A stretch of DNA of 64,000 bases from Pelomonas sp. CA6 (GCF_022549225.1 NZ_JAKZFD010000001.1:620001-684000); one strand, 5' to 3'. Shown: positions 48,892 to 58,875, numbered from the stretch's first letter. Notes: generated from the sequence alone by a model not told the origin. A program made the numbers and translations.

Positions 48892-48975
48892 GCATCCGTC
48901 CGCCTGGACCGCTGGAGGATGCCGCGCCGGGAAGGCGCTTTCTACAGTGGACGCACAACGACAAGGAGTGCGTTC

Positions 48976-50271
48976 ATGGCACAGCAAAGCCCCAAGGAAG
49001 TCCCGGGCGCCTCGGGCAAGGCGCTGTCGGTGCTGATCGTCAGCACCCTGGCCTTCACCGTGTGCTTCATGGTGTGGATGATGTTCGGCGTCATCGGCAT
49101 CCCGATCAAAAAGCAGCTGGGCCTCAATGCCACCGAGTTCGGCCTGCTCACCGCGACGCCGGTGCTCACCGGCTCGCTGATCCGCGTGCCGCTGGGCATC
49201 TGGACCGACCGCTACGGCGGCCGCCTGGTGTTCTTCCTGCTGATGCTGGCCTGCGTGATTCCGATCTGGCTGATGGCCTATGCCACGGCCTATTGGCATT
49301 TCCTGGTCATCGGCCTCTTCGTGGGTCTGGCCGGCGGCTCCTTCTCGGTGGGCACGCCCTATGTGGCGCGCTGGTTCCCCAAGGCGCGCCAGGGCTTCGC
49401 GATGGGCGTGTTCGGCGCCGGCAACTCGGGCGCCGCGGTGAACAAGTTCGTCGCGCCGGCGCTGGTCGTGGCCTTCGGCTGGACCATGGTGCCGCATGTG
49501 TACGCGGCGGTGCTGCTGGGCACGGCCATCCTGTTCTGGTTCTTCAGCCACCACGACAGCCGCCATGTCGTTTCCAGCAAGGCCAGCTTCGCCTCGCAGC
49601 TGAAGGCGCTGAAGGACCCCAAGGTGCTGAAGTACTGCCAGTACTACAGCATCGTGTTCGGCGGCTATGTGGCGCTGTCGCTGTGGATGGTGCAGTACTA
49701 CGTCGGCGAGTATGGGCTGGACATCCGCGTCGCCGCGCTGCTGGCGGCCTGCTTCTCGCTGCCCGGCGGCGTGCTGCGCGCGATCGGCGGCTGGCTGTCC
49801 GACCGCTACGGCGCGCACAGCGTGACCTGGTGGGTGATGTGGGTGAGCTGGATCTGCCTGTTCGTGCTGTCCTACCCGCAGACCGAGTTCACCGTGCAGA
49901 CCGTGAATGGCGTCAAGACCTTCCAGATCGGCCTCAACGTCTATGCCTTCACCGCGCTGATGGCCGTGCTGGGCGTGGCCTGGGCCTTCGGCAAGGCCAG
50001 CGTGTTCAAGTACATCAGCGACGACTACGGCGCCAACATCGGCACCATCAGCGGCATCGTCGGCCTGGCCGGCGGCATGGGCGGTTTCATCCTGCCCATC
50101 ATGTTCGGCGCGCTGCTGGACCTCACCGGCGTGCGCTCCAGCGCCTTCATGCTGCTCTACGGCGTGGTCTGGGTCTCGCTGATCTGGATGTACTGGACCG
50201 AGGTGCGCAAGACCGAGGTGATGGGCAAGAACGCGCCCGCCACGCCGGTGTCGCAGTCCTTCGCCCGCTGA
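48976..50271 (+). CDS. narK1: NarK1-type nitrate transporter (MFS)
   Basis: The 431-residue major-facilitator protein has twelve membrane segments. The nitrate signature region GGSFSVGTPYVARWFPKARQG is typical of the type 1 (nitrate/proton) NarK group. It would import nitrate. The start at 48976 is fixed by AAGGAG (48963-48968) and the MAQQS start; the frame is open further upstream across the terminator. It is the first gene of the nar operon; narK2 follows 25 bp later. Confidence 0.92.
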   Translation: MAQQSPKEVPGASGKALSVLIVSTLAFTVCFMVWMMFGVIGIPIKKQLGLNATEFGLLTATPVLTGSLIRVPLGIWTDRYGGRLVFFLLMLACVIPIWLMAYATAYWHFLVIGLFVGLAGGSFSVGTPYVARWFPKARQGFAMGVFGAGNSGAAVNKFVAPALVVAFGWTMVPHVYAAVLLGTAILFWFFSHHDSRHVVSSKASFASQLKALKDPKVLKYCQYYSIVFGGYVALSLWMVQYYVGEYGLDIRVAALLAACFSLPGGVLRAIGGWLSDRYGAHSVTWWVMWVSWICLFVLSYPQTEFTVQTVNGVKTFQIGLNVYAFTALMAVLGVAWAFGKASVFKYISDDYGANIGTISGIVGLAGGMGGFILPIMFGALLDLTGVRSSAFMLLYGVVWVSLIWMYWTEVRKTEVMGKNAPATPVSQSFAR

Positions 50272-50296
50272 TCTCCTTCCTCCCCAAGGACATTCC

Positions 50297-51958
50297 ATGA
50301 ACACCACCATCACCTCGGGCACGCCGGCGCAGTCCGGCGGCTCGGGCGCGGACCTCCAGGACTGGCGCCCCGAGGACGAGCGCTTCTGGGAACAGACCGG
50401 CAAGCGCATCGCCTACCGCAATCTCTGGATCTCCATCCCGGCGCTGCTGTGCGGCTTCGCGGTGTGGGGCATGTGGGGCATCATCACCGTGCAGATGCTC
50501 AACCTGGGCTTCCCGTTCAGCCAGGCCGAGCTCTTCACGCTGACCGCGATCGCCGGCATCTCCGGCGCCACCATGCGCATCCCGGCGTCCTTCCTGATCC
50601 GGATGGCCGGCGGCCGCAACACCATCTTCCTGACCACCGCGATGCTGCTGGCTCCGGCCTTGGGCACCGGCGTCGCGCTGCAGCATCCGGAATGGCCGCT
50701 GTGGGTGTTCCAGCTGATGGCGCTGTGGTCGGGCGTGGGCGGCGGCAACTTCGCGTCGTCGATGTCCAACATCAGCACCTTCTTCCCCAAGCGGCTGCAG
50801 GGCACGGCGCTGGGCCTGAACGCGGGCCTGGGCAACTTCGGCGTCACCACCATGCAGATCGTGATCCCGCTGGTGATGACGGTCAGCCTGTTCGGCTGGC
50901 TGGGCCTGGGCGGCGAGCCCATGACGCTGGTGAAGGACAGCGGCTGGATCTTCGGCAAGATCAAGGCCGGCACGCCGACCTGGATCCAGAACGCCGGCTT
51001 CGCCTGGGTGATCTCGCTGGTGCCGCTGGCGCTGCTGTGCTGGCTGGGCATGAACAACCTGAAGACGGTGACGCCGCAGGCCGGCTCGCCGCTGGTGGCC
51101 TTCGCGAAGATCACCTATCTGTACTCGCTGGCCTTCATCCCGTCGATCGGGATGCTCTACCTCTACCTGCCGGCGCCCACGGGCCTGGGCCTGCTGAACA
51201 TGTGGGTGGCGATCCCGCTGGACATCATCGCCGCGCTGCTGGTGATGCGCCTGGCCGCCTTCGGCACGATGAAGGAGAACGTGCAGAAGCAGTTCGCGAT
51301 CTTCTCCAACAAGCACACCTGGAGCATGACGGCGCTGTACGTCGTGACCTTCGGCAGCTTCATCGGCTTCTCCATGGCGCTGCCGCTGGCGATCACGGTG
51401 ATCTTCGGCTTCATCCACGCCCCCGACGCCGCCGGCGTGATGCAACACACGCTGAAGAACCCCAACGCGCCATCGGCGCTGACCTATGCCTGGATCGGCC
51501 CCTTCGTCGGCGCCGCGGTGCGGCCCGTCGGTGGCTGGATCTCGGACAAGCTGGGCGGGTCCATCGTCACCCAGGTGATCTCGGCGGTGATGGTGCTGGC
51601 CTCGGCCGCGGTGGGCTATGTGATGCAGCAGGCCTATGGCTCGGCGACGCCGGAGCAGTACTTCCCCACCTTCATGGGCCTGTTCATCCTGCTCTTCGCC
51701 GCCAGCGGCATCGGCAACGGATCGACCTTCCGCAGCGTGGGCGTGATCTTCGACCGCCAACAGGCCGGCCCGGTGCTGGGCTGGACCTCGGCGGTGGCCG
51801 CCTACGGCGCCTTCATCGCGCCGGTGCTGATCGGCCAGCAGATCAAGGCCGGCACGCCGCAGGCCGCGTTCTACGGCTTCGCCGTCTTCTACGCGGTCTG
51901 CCTGCTTCTGAACTGGTGGTTCTACCTGCGCCGCGGCGCGGAGATCCGCAATCCCTGA
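50297..51958 (+). CDS. narK2: NarK2-type nitrate/nitrite transporter (MFS)
   Basis: The 553-residue MFS protein resembles the type 2 NarK (nitrate/nitrite antiport) group. The signature ISTFFPKRLQGTALGLNAGLGN is present near residue 158, with a second one in FAASGIGNGSTFRSVG. It is longer than narK1 because of an N-terminal cytoplasmic extension (about residues 1-40) and central loops. It would import nitrate in exchange for nitrite. Two NarK genes in tandem ahead of narG are common in denitrifying beta- and gammaproteobacteria. narG follows after 24 bp. Confidence 0.92.
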   Translation: MNTTITSGTPAQSGGSGADLQDWRPEDERFWEQTGKRIAYRNLWISIPALLCGFAVWGMWGIITVQMLNLGFPFSQAELFTLTAIAGISGATMRIPASFLIRMAGGRNTIFLTTAMLLAPALGTGVALQHPEWPLWVFQLMALWSGVGGGNFASSMSNISTFFPKRLQGTALGLNAGLGNFGVTTMQIVIPLVMTVSLFGWLGLGGEPMTLVKDSGWIFGKIKAGTPTWIQNAGFAWVISLVPLALLCWLGMNNLKTVTPQAGSPLVAFAKITYLYSLAFIPSIGMLYLYLPAPTGLGLLNMWVAIPLDIIAALLVMRLAAFGTMKENVQKQFAIFSNKHTWSMTALYVVTFGSFIGFSMALPLAITVIFGFIHAPDAAGVMQHTLKNPNAPSALTYAWIGPFVGAAVRPVGGWISDKLGGSIVTQVISAVMVLASAAVGYVMQQAYGSATPEQYFPTFMGLFILLFAASGIGNGSTFRSVGVIFDRQQAGPVLGWTSAVAAYGAFIAPVLIGQQIKAGTPQAAFYGFAVFYAVCLLLNWWFYLRRGAEIRNP

Positions 51959-51982
51959 CACGACATTCCAACGAGGACGCTC

Positions 51983-54900
51983 ATGAGCCACTTTCTCGAC
52001 CGCCTGAGCTATTTCGCCCAGCCCAAGGAGGCGTTCGCCAACGGTCACGGCCGCGTGACCGGCGAGGACCGCACCTGGGAGGACGCCTACCGCAACCGCT
52101 GGGCGCACGACAAGATCGTGCGCTCCACCCACGGCACCAACTGCACCGGTTCGTGCTCGTGGAAGATCTATGTGAAGGGCGGCATCGTCACCTGGGAAAC
52201 CCAGCAGACCGACTATCCGCGCACCCGCCCGGACCTGCCCAACCACGAGCCGCGCGGCTGCGCCCGCGGCGCCAGCTACAGCTGGTATCTGTACAGCGCC
52301 AACCGCGTGAAGTACCCCATGGTGCGCGGCGCGCTGCTCAAGCACTGGCGCGCCGCGCGCGCGGTCGCCAAGAGCCCGGTGGACGCCTGGGCCAGCATCG
52401 CCGAGAACGCCGACGCGCGCCGTGAATGGCAGAAGGAGCGCGGCCTGGGCGGCTTCGTGCGCTCCAGCTGGGACGAGGTCAACGAGATCATCGCCAGCGC
52501 CAACATCTACACCGTCAAGAAGCATGGCCCGGACCGCGTGATCGGCTTCTCGCCCATCCCGGCGATGTCCATGATCAGCTATGCCGCCGGCAGCCGCTAC
52601 CTGAGCCTGCTGGGCGGCGTGTGCATGAGCTTCTACGACTGGTACTGCGATCTGCCGCCGTCCAGCCCCATGGTCTGGGGCGAGCAGACCGATGTGCCCG
52701 AGAGCGCCGACTGGTACAACAGCCACTACATCATCGCCTGGGGCTCCAACGTGCCCCAGACCCGCACGCCGGACGCGCACTTCTTCACCGAGGTCCGCTA
52801 CAAGGGCACCAAGACCGTCGCGATCACGCCGGACTACGCCGAGATCTCCAAGCTGGCCGACCAGTGGCTGCACCCCAAGCAGGGCACCGACGCGGCGATC
52901 GCGATGGCCATGGGCCATGTGATCCTGAAGGAGTTCTACTTCGACAAGCGCTCGGCCTACTTCGACGACTACGCGCGCCGCTACACCGACCTGCCGCTGC
53001 TGGTGCAGCTCAAGCGCCAGACCGGCGCGGACGGCCGCGAGCTGCTGGTGCCCGACCGCTATCTGCGCGCCAGCGATTTCGGCGGCAAGCTGGGCCAGGA
53101 CAACAACCCGGAATGGAAGACCCTGGCCTTCGACGCGGCCGGCAAGGTGGTGGTGCCCAACGGCTCCATTGGCTTCCGCTGGGGCGCGTCCGAGCGCGAG
53201 GACCTGGGCAAGTGGAACCTGGAAAGCAAGGAGGCGCGCGACGACGCCGACGTGAAGCTGCGCTTGTCCGTGCTGGAGGGCGAGGCGCAGGCGCATGAGG
53301 TCGTTGAGGTCGGCTTCCCGTACTTCGGCGGCGTCGAGAGCCCGCAGTTCACCGCCAACAAGCAGCAGGACGTGCTGAGCCGCCGCGTGCCCGCGGTGCG
53401 CCTGCGTCTGGGCAAGCAGGAGGGCGCCGAGGAAGTGCTGGTGGCCACGGTCTTCGACCTGCAGGTGGCGCAGTACGGCATCAACCGCGGCTTCGGCGAC
53501 GACATGCCCGCCGACTACGACGACAACAAGCCCTACACCCCGGCCTGGGCCGAGCTCATCACCGGCGTGCCGCGCGCCCAGATCGCGCAGGTGGCGCGCG
53601 AGTTCGCCGACACCGCCGACAAGACCCGCGGCCGCTCCATGGTCATCATCGGCGCGGCGATGAACCACTGGTACCACTGCGACATGAACTACCGCGGCAT
53701 CATCAACATGCTGATGATGTGCGGCTGCATCGGCCAGAGCGGCGGCGGCTGGGCGCACTACGTGGGCCAGGAGAAGCTGCGTCCGCAGACCGGCTGGACC
53801 GCGCTGGCCTTCGCGCTGGACTGGATCCGCCCGCCGCGTCAGCAGAACTCCACCAGCTTCTTCTACGCCCACACCGACCAGTGGCGCTACGAAAAGCTGG
53901 ACGTCTCCGAAGTGCTCTCACCGCTGGCCGACAAGCAGAAGTTCGGCGGCAGTCTGATCGACTACAACGTGCGCGCCGAGCGCATGGGCTGGCTGCCCAG
54001 CGCGCCGCAGCTGCAGACCAACCCCATCGAGGTGGTCAAGCAGGCCCAGGCCGCCGGCATGGACGCCAAGGACTACACCGTGCAGGCGCTGCAGAACGGC
54101 AGCCTGCGCATGAGCTGCGAGGACCCGGACCATCCGGACAACTGGCCGCGCAACATGTTCGTGTGGCGCTCCAACATCTTGGGCAGCTCCGGCAAGGGCC
54201 ACGAGTACTTCCTCAAGCACCTGCTGGGCACCACCCACGGCGTGCAGGGCAAGGACCTGGGCCAGCAGCTTGGCCCCCAATCCTCCCAAGGGGGCGCGGC
54301 CGGCTTGGGGCGGCCCGACGCCGGCCATGCTGCGAAGCCCGAGGAAGTCGTCTGGCACGAGAAGGCGCCCGAGGGCAAGCTGGACCTGCTGGTGACGCTG
54401 GACTTCCGCATGAGCACGACCTGCCTGTACTCCGACATCGTGCTGCCCACCGCGACCTGGTACGAGAAGAACGATCTCAACACCAGCGACATGCACCCCT
54501 TCATCCATCCGCTGTCCACCGCGGTGGACCCGGCCTGGGCCGCGCGCAGCGACTGGGAGATCTACAAGGGCTTCGCGAAGAAGGTCTCCGAACTCTGCGT
54601 GGGTCACCTGGGCGTCGAGAAGGAAGTGGTGCTGACGCCGCTGATGCACGACAGCCCGGCCGAACTGGCCCAGCCCTTCGACGTGAAGGAATGGAAGAAG
54701 GGCGAGGTCGCACTGATCCCGGGCAAGACCGCGCCGCAGATCGGCATCGTCGAGCGCGACTATCCCAATCTGTACAAGCGCTTCACCGCGCTGGGCCCCT
54801 TGATGGGCAAGGTGGGCAACGGCGGCAAGGGCATCGCCTGGAACACCCAGGACGAGGTGCAGAACCTGGCCGAACTCAACGGCACCGTGCGCGAGCCCGG

Positions 54901-55825
54901 CGTGACCCAGGGCCTGCCGCGCATCGAGAGCGACATCGACGCCGCCGAGGTGGTGCTGATGCTGGCGCCCGAGACCAACGGCCACGTCGCGGTCAAGGCC
55001 TGGGAGGCGCTGTCCAAGCAGACCGGCCGCGAACACGCCCACCTGGCGCTGCACCGCGAGGACGAGAAGATCCGCTTCCGCGACATCCAGGCGCAGCCGC
55101 GCAAGATCATCTCCAGCCCCACCTGGTCGGGCCTGGAGAGCGAGAAGGTCTCGTACAACGCCGGCTACACCAACGTGCATGAACTGATCCCCTGGCGCAC
55201 GCTGACCGGCCGCCAGCAGTTCTACCAGGACCATCCCTGGATGCTGGCCTTCGGCGAGGGCTTCAGCAGCTATCGCCCGCCGGTGGACCTGAAGACCCTG
55301 GCGGAGGTGGAGAACCTCAAGCCCAACGGCCACAAGGCGGTGGCGCTGAACTTCATCACGCCGCACCAGAAGTGGGGCATCCACTCCACCTACAGCGACA
55401 ACCTGATGATGCTGACGCTCAACCGCGGCGGCTCGGTGGTCTGGCTGTCGGAGGACGATGCGCGCCAGGCCGGCATCGCCGACAACGACTGGGTGGAGCT
55501 GTACAACAGCAACGGCGCCATCGCGGCGCGCGCGGTGGTGAGCCAGCGCGTCAACCCGGGCATGGTGATGATGTATCACTCGCAGGAGAAGATCATCAAC
55601 ACCCCGGGCAGCGAGATCACCGGCACGCGCGGCGGCATCCACAACTCCGTGACCCGCATCGTCACCAAGCCCACGCACATGATCGGCGGCTACGCGCAGC
55701 TGAGCTACGGCTTCAACTACTACGGGACCATCGGCACCAACCGCGACGAGTTCGTGCTGGTGCGCAAGATGGCCCGCGTGGACTGGCTGGACGAGGAACT
55801 GCCCGCGGAGGCGGTCAGGACCTGA
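51983..55825 (+). CDS. narG: respiratory nitrate reductase alpha subunit
   Basis: The 1280-residue molybdopterin enzyme reduces nitrate to nitrite at the cytoplasmic side of the membrane. The N-terminal His/Cys ligands of FS0 are HGTNCTGSCSWK (near residues 48-60), and YCDLPPSSPMVWGEQTDVPE contains the Asp ligand region of molybdenum. It is longer than E. coli NarG (1247). One reason is an insertion of about 20 residues after GKDLGQQ (about residue 770), where the DNA contains the GC-rich repeat also found at 42.7 kb. GAGGA precedes the ATG. Confidence 0.97.
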   Translation: MSHFLDRLSYFAQPKEAFANGHGRVTGEDRTWEDAYRNRWAHDKIVRSTHGTNCTGSCSWKIYVKGGIVTWETQQTDYPRTRPDLPNHEPRGCARGASYSWYLYSANRVKYPMVRGALLKHWRAARAVAKSPVDAWASIAENADARREWQKERGLGGFVRSSWDEVNEIIASANIYTVKKHGPDRVIGFSPIPAMSMISYAAGSRYLSLLGGVCMSFYDWYCDLPPSSPMVWGEQTDVPESADWYNSHYIIAWGSNVPQTRTPDAHFFTEVRYKGTKTVAITPDYAEISKLADQWLHPKQGTDAAIAMAMGHVILKEFYFDKRSAYFDDYARRYTDLPLLVQLKRQTGADGRELLVPDRYLRASDFGGKLGQDNNPEWKTLAFDAAGKVVVPNGSIGFRWGASEREDLGKWNLESKEARDDADVKLRLSVLEGEAQAHEVVEVGFPYFGGVESPQFTANKQQDVLSRRVPAVRLRLGKQEGAEEVLVATVFDLQVAQYGINRGFGDDMPADYDDNKPYTPAWAELITGVPRAQIAQVAREFADTADKTRGRSMVIIGAAMNHWYHCDMNYRGIINMLMMCGCIGQSGGGWAHYVGQEKLRPQTGWTALAFALDWIRPPRQQNSTSFFYAHTDQWRYEKLDVSEVLSPLADKQKFGGSLIDYNVRAERMGWLPSAPQLQTNPIEVVKQAQAAGMDAKDYTVQALQNGSLRMSCEDPDHPDNWPRNMFVWRSNILGSSGKGHEYFLKHLLGTTHGVQGKDLGQQLGPQSSQGGAAGLGRPDAGHAAKPEEVVWHEKAPEGKLDLLVTLDFRMSTTCLYSDIVLPTATWYEKNDLNTSDMHPFIHPLSTAVDPAWAARSDWEIYKGFAKKVSELCVGHLGVEKEVVLTPLMHDSPAELAQPFDVKEWKKGEVALIPGKTAPQIGIVERDYPNLYKRFTALGPLMGKVGNGGKGIAWNTQDEVQNLAELNGTVREPGVTQGLPRIESDIDAAEVVLMLAPETNGHVAVKAWEALSKQTGREHAHLALHREDEKIRFRDIQAQPRKIISSPTWSGLESEKVSYNAGYTNVHELIPWRTLTGRQQFYQDHPWMLAFGEGFSSYRPPVDLKTLAEVENLKPNGHKAVALNFITPHQKWGIHSTYSDNLMMLTLNRGGSVVWLSEDDARQAGIADNDWVELYNSNGAIAARAVVSQRVNPGMVMMYHSQEKIINTPGSEITGTRGGIHNSVTRIVTKPTHMIGGYAQLSYGFNYYGTIGTNRDEFVLVRKMARVDWLDEELPAEAVRT
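54270..54330 (+). repeat. REP-like repeat copy inside narG
   Basis: A short inverted CCCCC-AATCCTCCCAA-GGGGG element is followed by a copy of the 21-bp motif (54302-54322, two differences from the copies at 42664 and 42743). It is in frame and encodes roughly LGPQSSQGGAAGLGRPDAGH, which has no counterpart in E. coli NarG at this point (GKDLGQQ followed almost directly by KPEEV). Confidence 0.6.
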
Positions 55826-55879
55826 CCCCGCCGCAATGCCTGGACCCGCCCGCAAGAGAACCTACCCAAGGAGCCCGCG

Positions 55880-57415
55880 ATGAAAGTTCGCGCCCAAATC
55901 GGCATGGTGCTGAACCTGGACAAGTGCATTGGCTGCCACACCTGTTCGGTCACCTGCAAGAACGTCTGGACCAACCGCCCCGGCATGGAATATGCCTGGT
56001 TCAACAATGTCGAATCCAAGCCTGGCATCGGCTATCCCAAGGAATGGGAGAACCAGGAACGCTGGGAAGGCGGCTGGATGCGCCGCGCCGACGGCAGCAT
56101 CGTGCCGCGCCAGGGGGGCAAGTGGAAGCTGCTGATGCGCATCTTCGCCAACCCCAAGCTGCCGCAGATCGACGACTACTACGAGCCCTTCACCTTCGAC
56201 TACGACCATCTGCAGTCGGCGCCGCGCTCCAAGGCCGCGCCGACCGCGCGGCCGCGCAGCCTGATCACCGGGCAGCGCATGGAGAAGATCGAGTGGGGTC
56301 CGAACTGGGAAGAAATCCTCGGCGGCGAGTTCGCCAAGCGCAGCAAGGACGCCAACTTCGAGAACGTGCAGAAGGAGATCTACGGCCAGTTCGAGAACAC
56401 CTTCATGATGTATCTGCCGCGGCTGTGCGAGCACTGCCTGAACCCGGCGTGCGTGGCCAGCTGCCCCTCGGGCTCGATCTACAAGCGCGAGGAAGACGGC
56501 ATCGTGCTGATCGACCAGGACAAGTGCCGCGGCTGGCGCATGTGCGTCTCGGGCTGCCCCTACAAGAAGATCTACTACAACTGGCAGAGCGGCAAGGCCG
56601 AGAAGTGCGTCTTCTGCTATCCGCGCATCGAGTCCGGCCAGCCCACCGTGTGCTCCGAGACTTGCGTGGGCCGCATCCGCTACCTGGGCGTGCTGCTCTA
56701 CGACGCGGACAAGATCGAGGCCGCGGCCGCGACGCCCAATGACAAGGACCTCTACCAGGCCCAGCTGGACCTCTTCCTGGACCCCAACGACCCGCGCGTG
56801 ATCGAGCAGGCGCGCAAGGACGGCGTGCCCGAGGCCTGGCTGGAGGCGGCCAAGCGCAGCCCGGTCTACAAGATGGCGATGGAGTGGAAGGTGGCGCTGC
56901 CGCTGCACCCCGAGTACCGCACCCTGCCCATGGTCTGGTACGTGCCGCCGCTGTCGCCGATCAGCTCGGCGGCCAATGCCGGCCAGATCGAGGCGGACGC
57001 GCGCTTCGGCGGCCTGATCCCCGACGTCAAGCAGCTGCGCATCCCCGTGCAGTACCTGGCCAACATGCTCACCGCCGGCGATACCCGGCCGGTCGAGCGC
57101 GCGCTGGAGCGCATGCTGGCGATGCGGGCCTACCAGCGCGGCAAGCATGTGGACGGCGTCGAGAACAAGGGCCTGCTGGACCTGGTCGGGCTGCAGAAGA
57201 ACGAGGTCGAGGACATGTACCAGACCATGGCGATCGCGAACTACGAGGACCGTTTCGTCATCCCGACGACGCACCGCGAGTACGCCGAGAACGCCTACGA
57301 CCTGCGCGGCGGCTGCGGCTTCAGCTTCGGCAACGGCTGCTCCGACGGCCAGACCGAAACCAGCCTGTTCGGCGGTGACAAGCGTCGCACCATCCCCATC
57401 AAGACCACCGTGTGA
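55880..57415 (+). CDS. narH: respiratory nitrate reductase beta subunit
   Basis: The 511-residue Fe-S subunit carries electrons from NarI haems to NarG. Four Cys clusters are present: CIGCHTCSVTCK (residues 16-27), CEHCLNPACVASCPSG (near 184), CRGWRMCVSGCPYKK (near 214, with Trp replacing one Cys as in the 3Fe-4S centre) and CVFCYPRIESGQPTVCSETC (near 242). Length matches E. coli NarH (512). Start codon follows AAGGAG. It overlaps or abuts narJ by a GTGA or 8-bp gap. Confidence 0.97.
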   Translation: MKVRAQIGMVLNLDKCIGCHTCSVTCKNVWTNRPGMEYAWFNNVESKPGIGYPKEWENQERWEGGWMRRADGSIVPRQGGKWKLLMRIFANPKLPQIDDYYEPFTFDYDHLQSAPRSKAAPTARPRSLITGQRMEKIEWGPNWEEILGGEFAKRSKDANFENVQKEIYGQFENTFMMYLPRLCEHCLNPACVASCPSGSIYKREEDGIVLIDQDKCRGWRMCVSGCPYKKIYYNWQSGKAEKCVFCYPRIESGQPTVCSETCVGRIRYLGVLLYDADKIEAAAATPNDKDLYQAQLDLFLDPNDPRVIEQARKDGVPEAWLEAAKRSPVYKMAMEWKVALPLHPEYRTLPMVWYVPPLSPISSAANAGQIEADARFGGLIPDVKQLRIPVQYLANMLTAGDTRPVERALERMLAMRAYQRGKHVDGVENKGLLDLVGLQKNEVEDMYQTMAIANYEDRFVIPTTHREYAENAYDLRGGCGFSFGNGCSDGQTETSLFGGDKRRTIPIKTTV

Positions 57416-57423
57416 GCGCCCTC

Positions 57424-58134
57424 ATGAGCAAGCATCGCAAGGACCCCGAGGCGCCGCTGTCGCTGAGCTGCCGCGTGCTGGCGCGCCTGCTGGACTATCC
57501 GGCCGACGAGATGCTCGGCCGACTCGACGAGCTGCGCCAGGCGCTGCGCCAGGAGGCCGCGCTGAGCCCGGCCCGGCTGGCCGAGCTGGAGACGCTGACC
57601 CTCTGGATGGAGCGCCGCGAGCGCTACGCGCTGCAGTCCGACTACGTCGAGACCTTCGACCGCGGCCGCGCCAGCAGCCTGCACCTGTTCGAGCATGTGC
57701 ACGGCGACTCGCGCGAGCGCGGCCCGGCGCTGGTCGACCTGGCCAAGACCTATGAGTCGGCCGGCCTGCGCTTCGAGGCGCCCGAGCTGCCCGACTACCT
57801 GCCGGTGGTGCTGGAGTTCGCGTCCACGCAAGCCCCGGCCACCGCGCGCGCCTTCCTGGGCGAGTTGGCCCACATCCTCAACGCCATCCACAGCGCGCTG
57901 GTCAAGCGCGGCAAGCCCTGGGCCGCGGCGATCGGCGCGGTGCTGGAGCTGGCCGGCGAACAGCCGCAGGCGGTGCAGATCACCGTCGACGAGCCGCTGG
58001 ACGAGAGCTGGCAGGAGCCCGCGGCCTTCGACGGCTGCAGCTCGCGCGGCCAGAGCCGTCCCGGCGTGCCCCAACCCATTCACATCCACAAGAAGGCCGC
58101 GGCCCCGGCTGCCGGCCAAGGAGTGACACGATGA
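57424..58134 (+). CDS. narJ: nitrate reductase assembly chaperone NarJ
   Basis: The 236-residue TorD/NarJ-family chaperone helps insert the molybdenum cofactor into NarG and attach NarGH to NarI. The N-terminal helix pattern SCRVLARLLDYPADEMLGRL and the central LHLFEHVHGDSRERGPALVDL are typical. A GTG at 57412 overlapping the narH stop is an alternative start. The last codons overlap narI by 4 bp (ATGA), so the operon is translationally coupled. It is acidic and helical, as usual for the family. Confidence 0.93.
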   Translation: MSKHRKDPEAPLSLSCRVLARLLDYPADEMLGRLDELRQALRQEAALSPARLAELETLTLWMERRERYALQSDYVETFDRGRASSLHLFEHVHGDSRERGPALVDLAKTYESAGLRFEAPELPDYLPVVLEFASTQAPATARAFLGELAHILNAIHSALVKRGKPWAAAIGAVLELAGEQPQAVQITVDEPLDESWQEPAAFDGCSSRGQSRPGVPQPIHIHKKAAAPAAGQGVTR

Positions 58135-58865
58135 ACTCCCTGGACTTCGCCCTGTTCGGGCTCTACCCCTATGTCGCGCTGGCGGTCTTCCTGGTCGGCA
58201 GCCTGCTGCGCTTCGACCGCGACCAGTACTCGTGGAAGAGCGACTCCTCGCAGCTGCTGCGCGCCGGCAGCCTGCGCTGGGGCAGCAATCTCTTCCATGT
58301 CGGCGTGCTCTTCCTGTTCTTCGGCCACACCGTGGGCATGCTGACGCCGCACTTCCTGTACGAGCCCTTCATCAGCGCCGGCAACAAGCAGCTGATGGCC
58401 ATGGTCAGCGGCGGCATCGCCGGGCTGCTGGGCTTTGCCGGCGTCAGTGTGCTGCTGCACCGCCGCCTGTCCGACGAGCGCATCCGCCGCAACAGCAAGC
58501 CCAGCGACATTCTGTTGCTGGTGCTGCTGTGGCTGCAGCTGGCGCTGGGTCTGGCCACCATCCCGCTGTCGGCCCAGCACCTGGACGGCGGCATGATGAT
58601 GCGCCTGGCCGAGTGGGCGCAGCGCATCGTCACCTTCCGCGGCGGCGCGTCGGAGCTGCTGGCCGAGGCCTCGTGGGTGTTCAAGGCCCACATGTTCCTG
58701 GGCATGACGCTGTTCGTCGTCTTCCCGTTCACCCGCCTGGTGCACGTCTGGAGCGGCTTCGGCACGCTGGCCTACCTGTTCCGTCCCTATCAGCTGGTGC
58801 GCAGCCGTCGCATCTCGCTGCCGCAGGACCACACCACGCCGCAGCACCTGCGTGGCGGCCGTTGA
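58131..58865 (+). CDS. narI: respiratory nitrate reductase gamma subunit
   Basis: The 244-residue inner-membrane cytochrome b has five membrane segments and oxidises quinol. Haem-ligating His are in LFHVGVLFLFFGHTVG (near residues 56-66) and in the C-terminal KAHMFLGMTLFVVFPFTRLVHVWSG. Length is close to E. coli NarI (225). It is the membrane anchor of the NarGHI complex and closes the reductase set before the ppi gene, 10 bp further on. Confidence 0.96.
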   Translation: MNSLDFALFGLYPYVALAVFLVGSLLRFDRDQYSWKSDSSQLLRAGSLRWGSNLFHVGVLFLFFGHTVGMLTPHFLYEPFISAGNKQLMAMVSGGIAGLLGFAGVSVLLHRRLSDERIRRNSKPSDILLLVLLWLQLALGLATIPLSAQHLDGGMMMRLAEWAQRIVTFRGGASELLAEASWVFKAHMFLGMTLFVVFPFTRLVHVWSGFGTLAYLFRPYQLVRSRRISLPQDHTTPQHLRGGR

Positions 58866-58875
58866 GGAGATTCGC

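Noticed and set aside
50147-53872. A 1241-codon open frame on the minus strand under narK and narG
   Set aside because: It is antisense to narK2/narG with low-complexity His/Arg/Gln translation; a by-product of codon bias.
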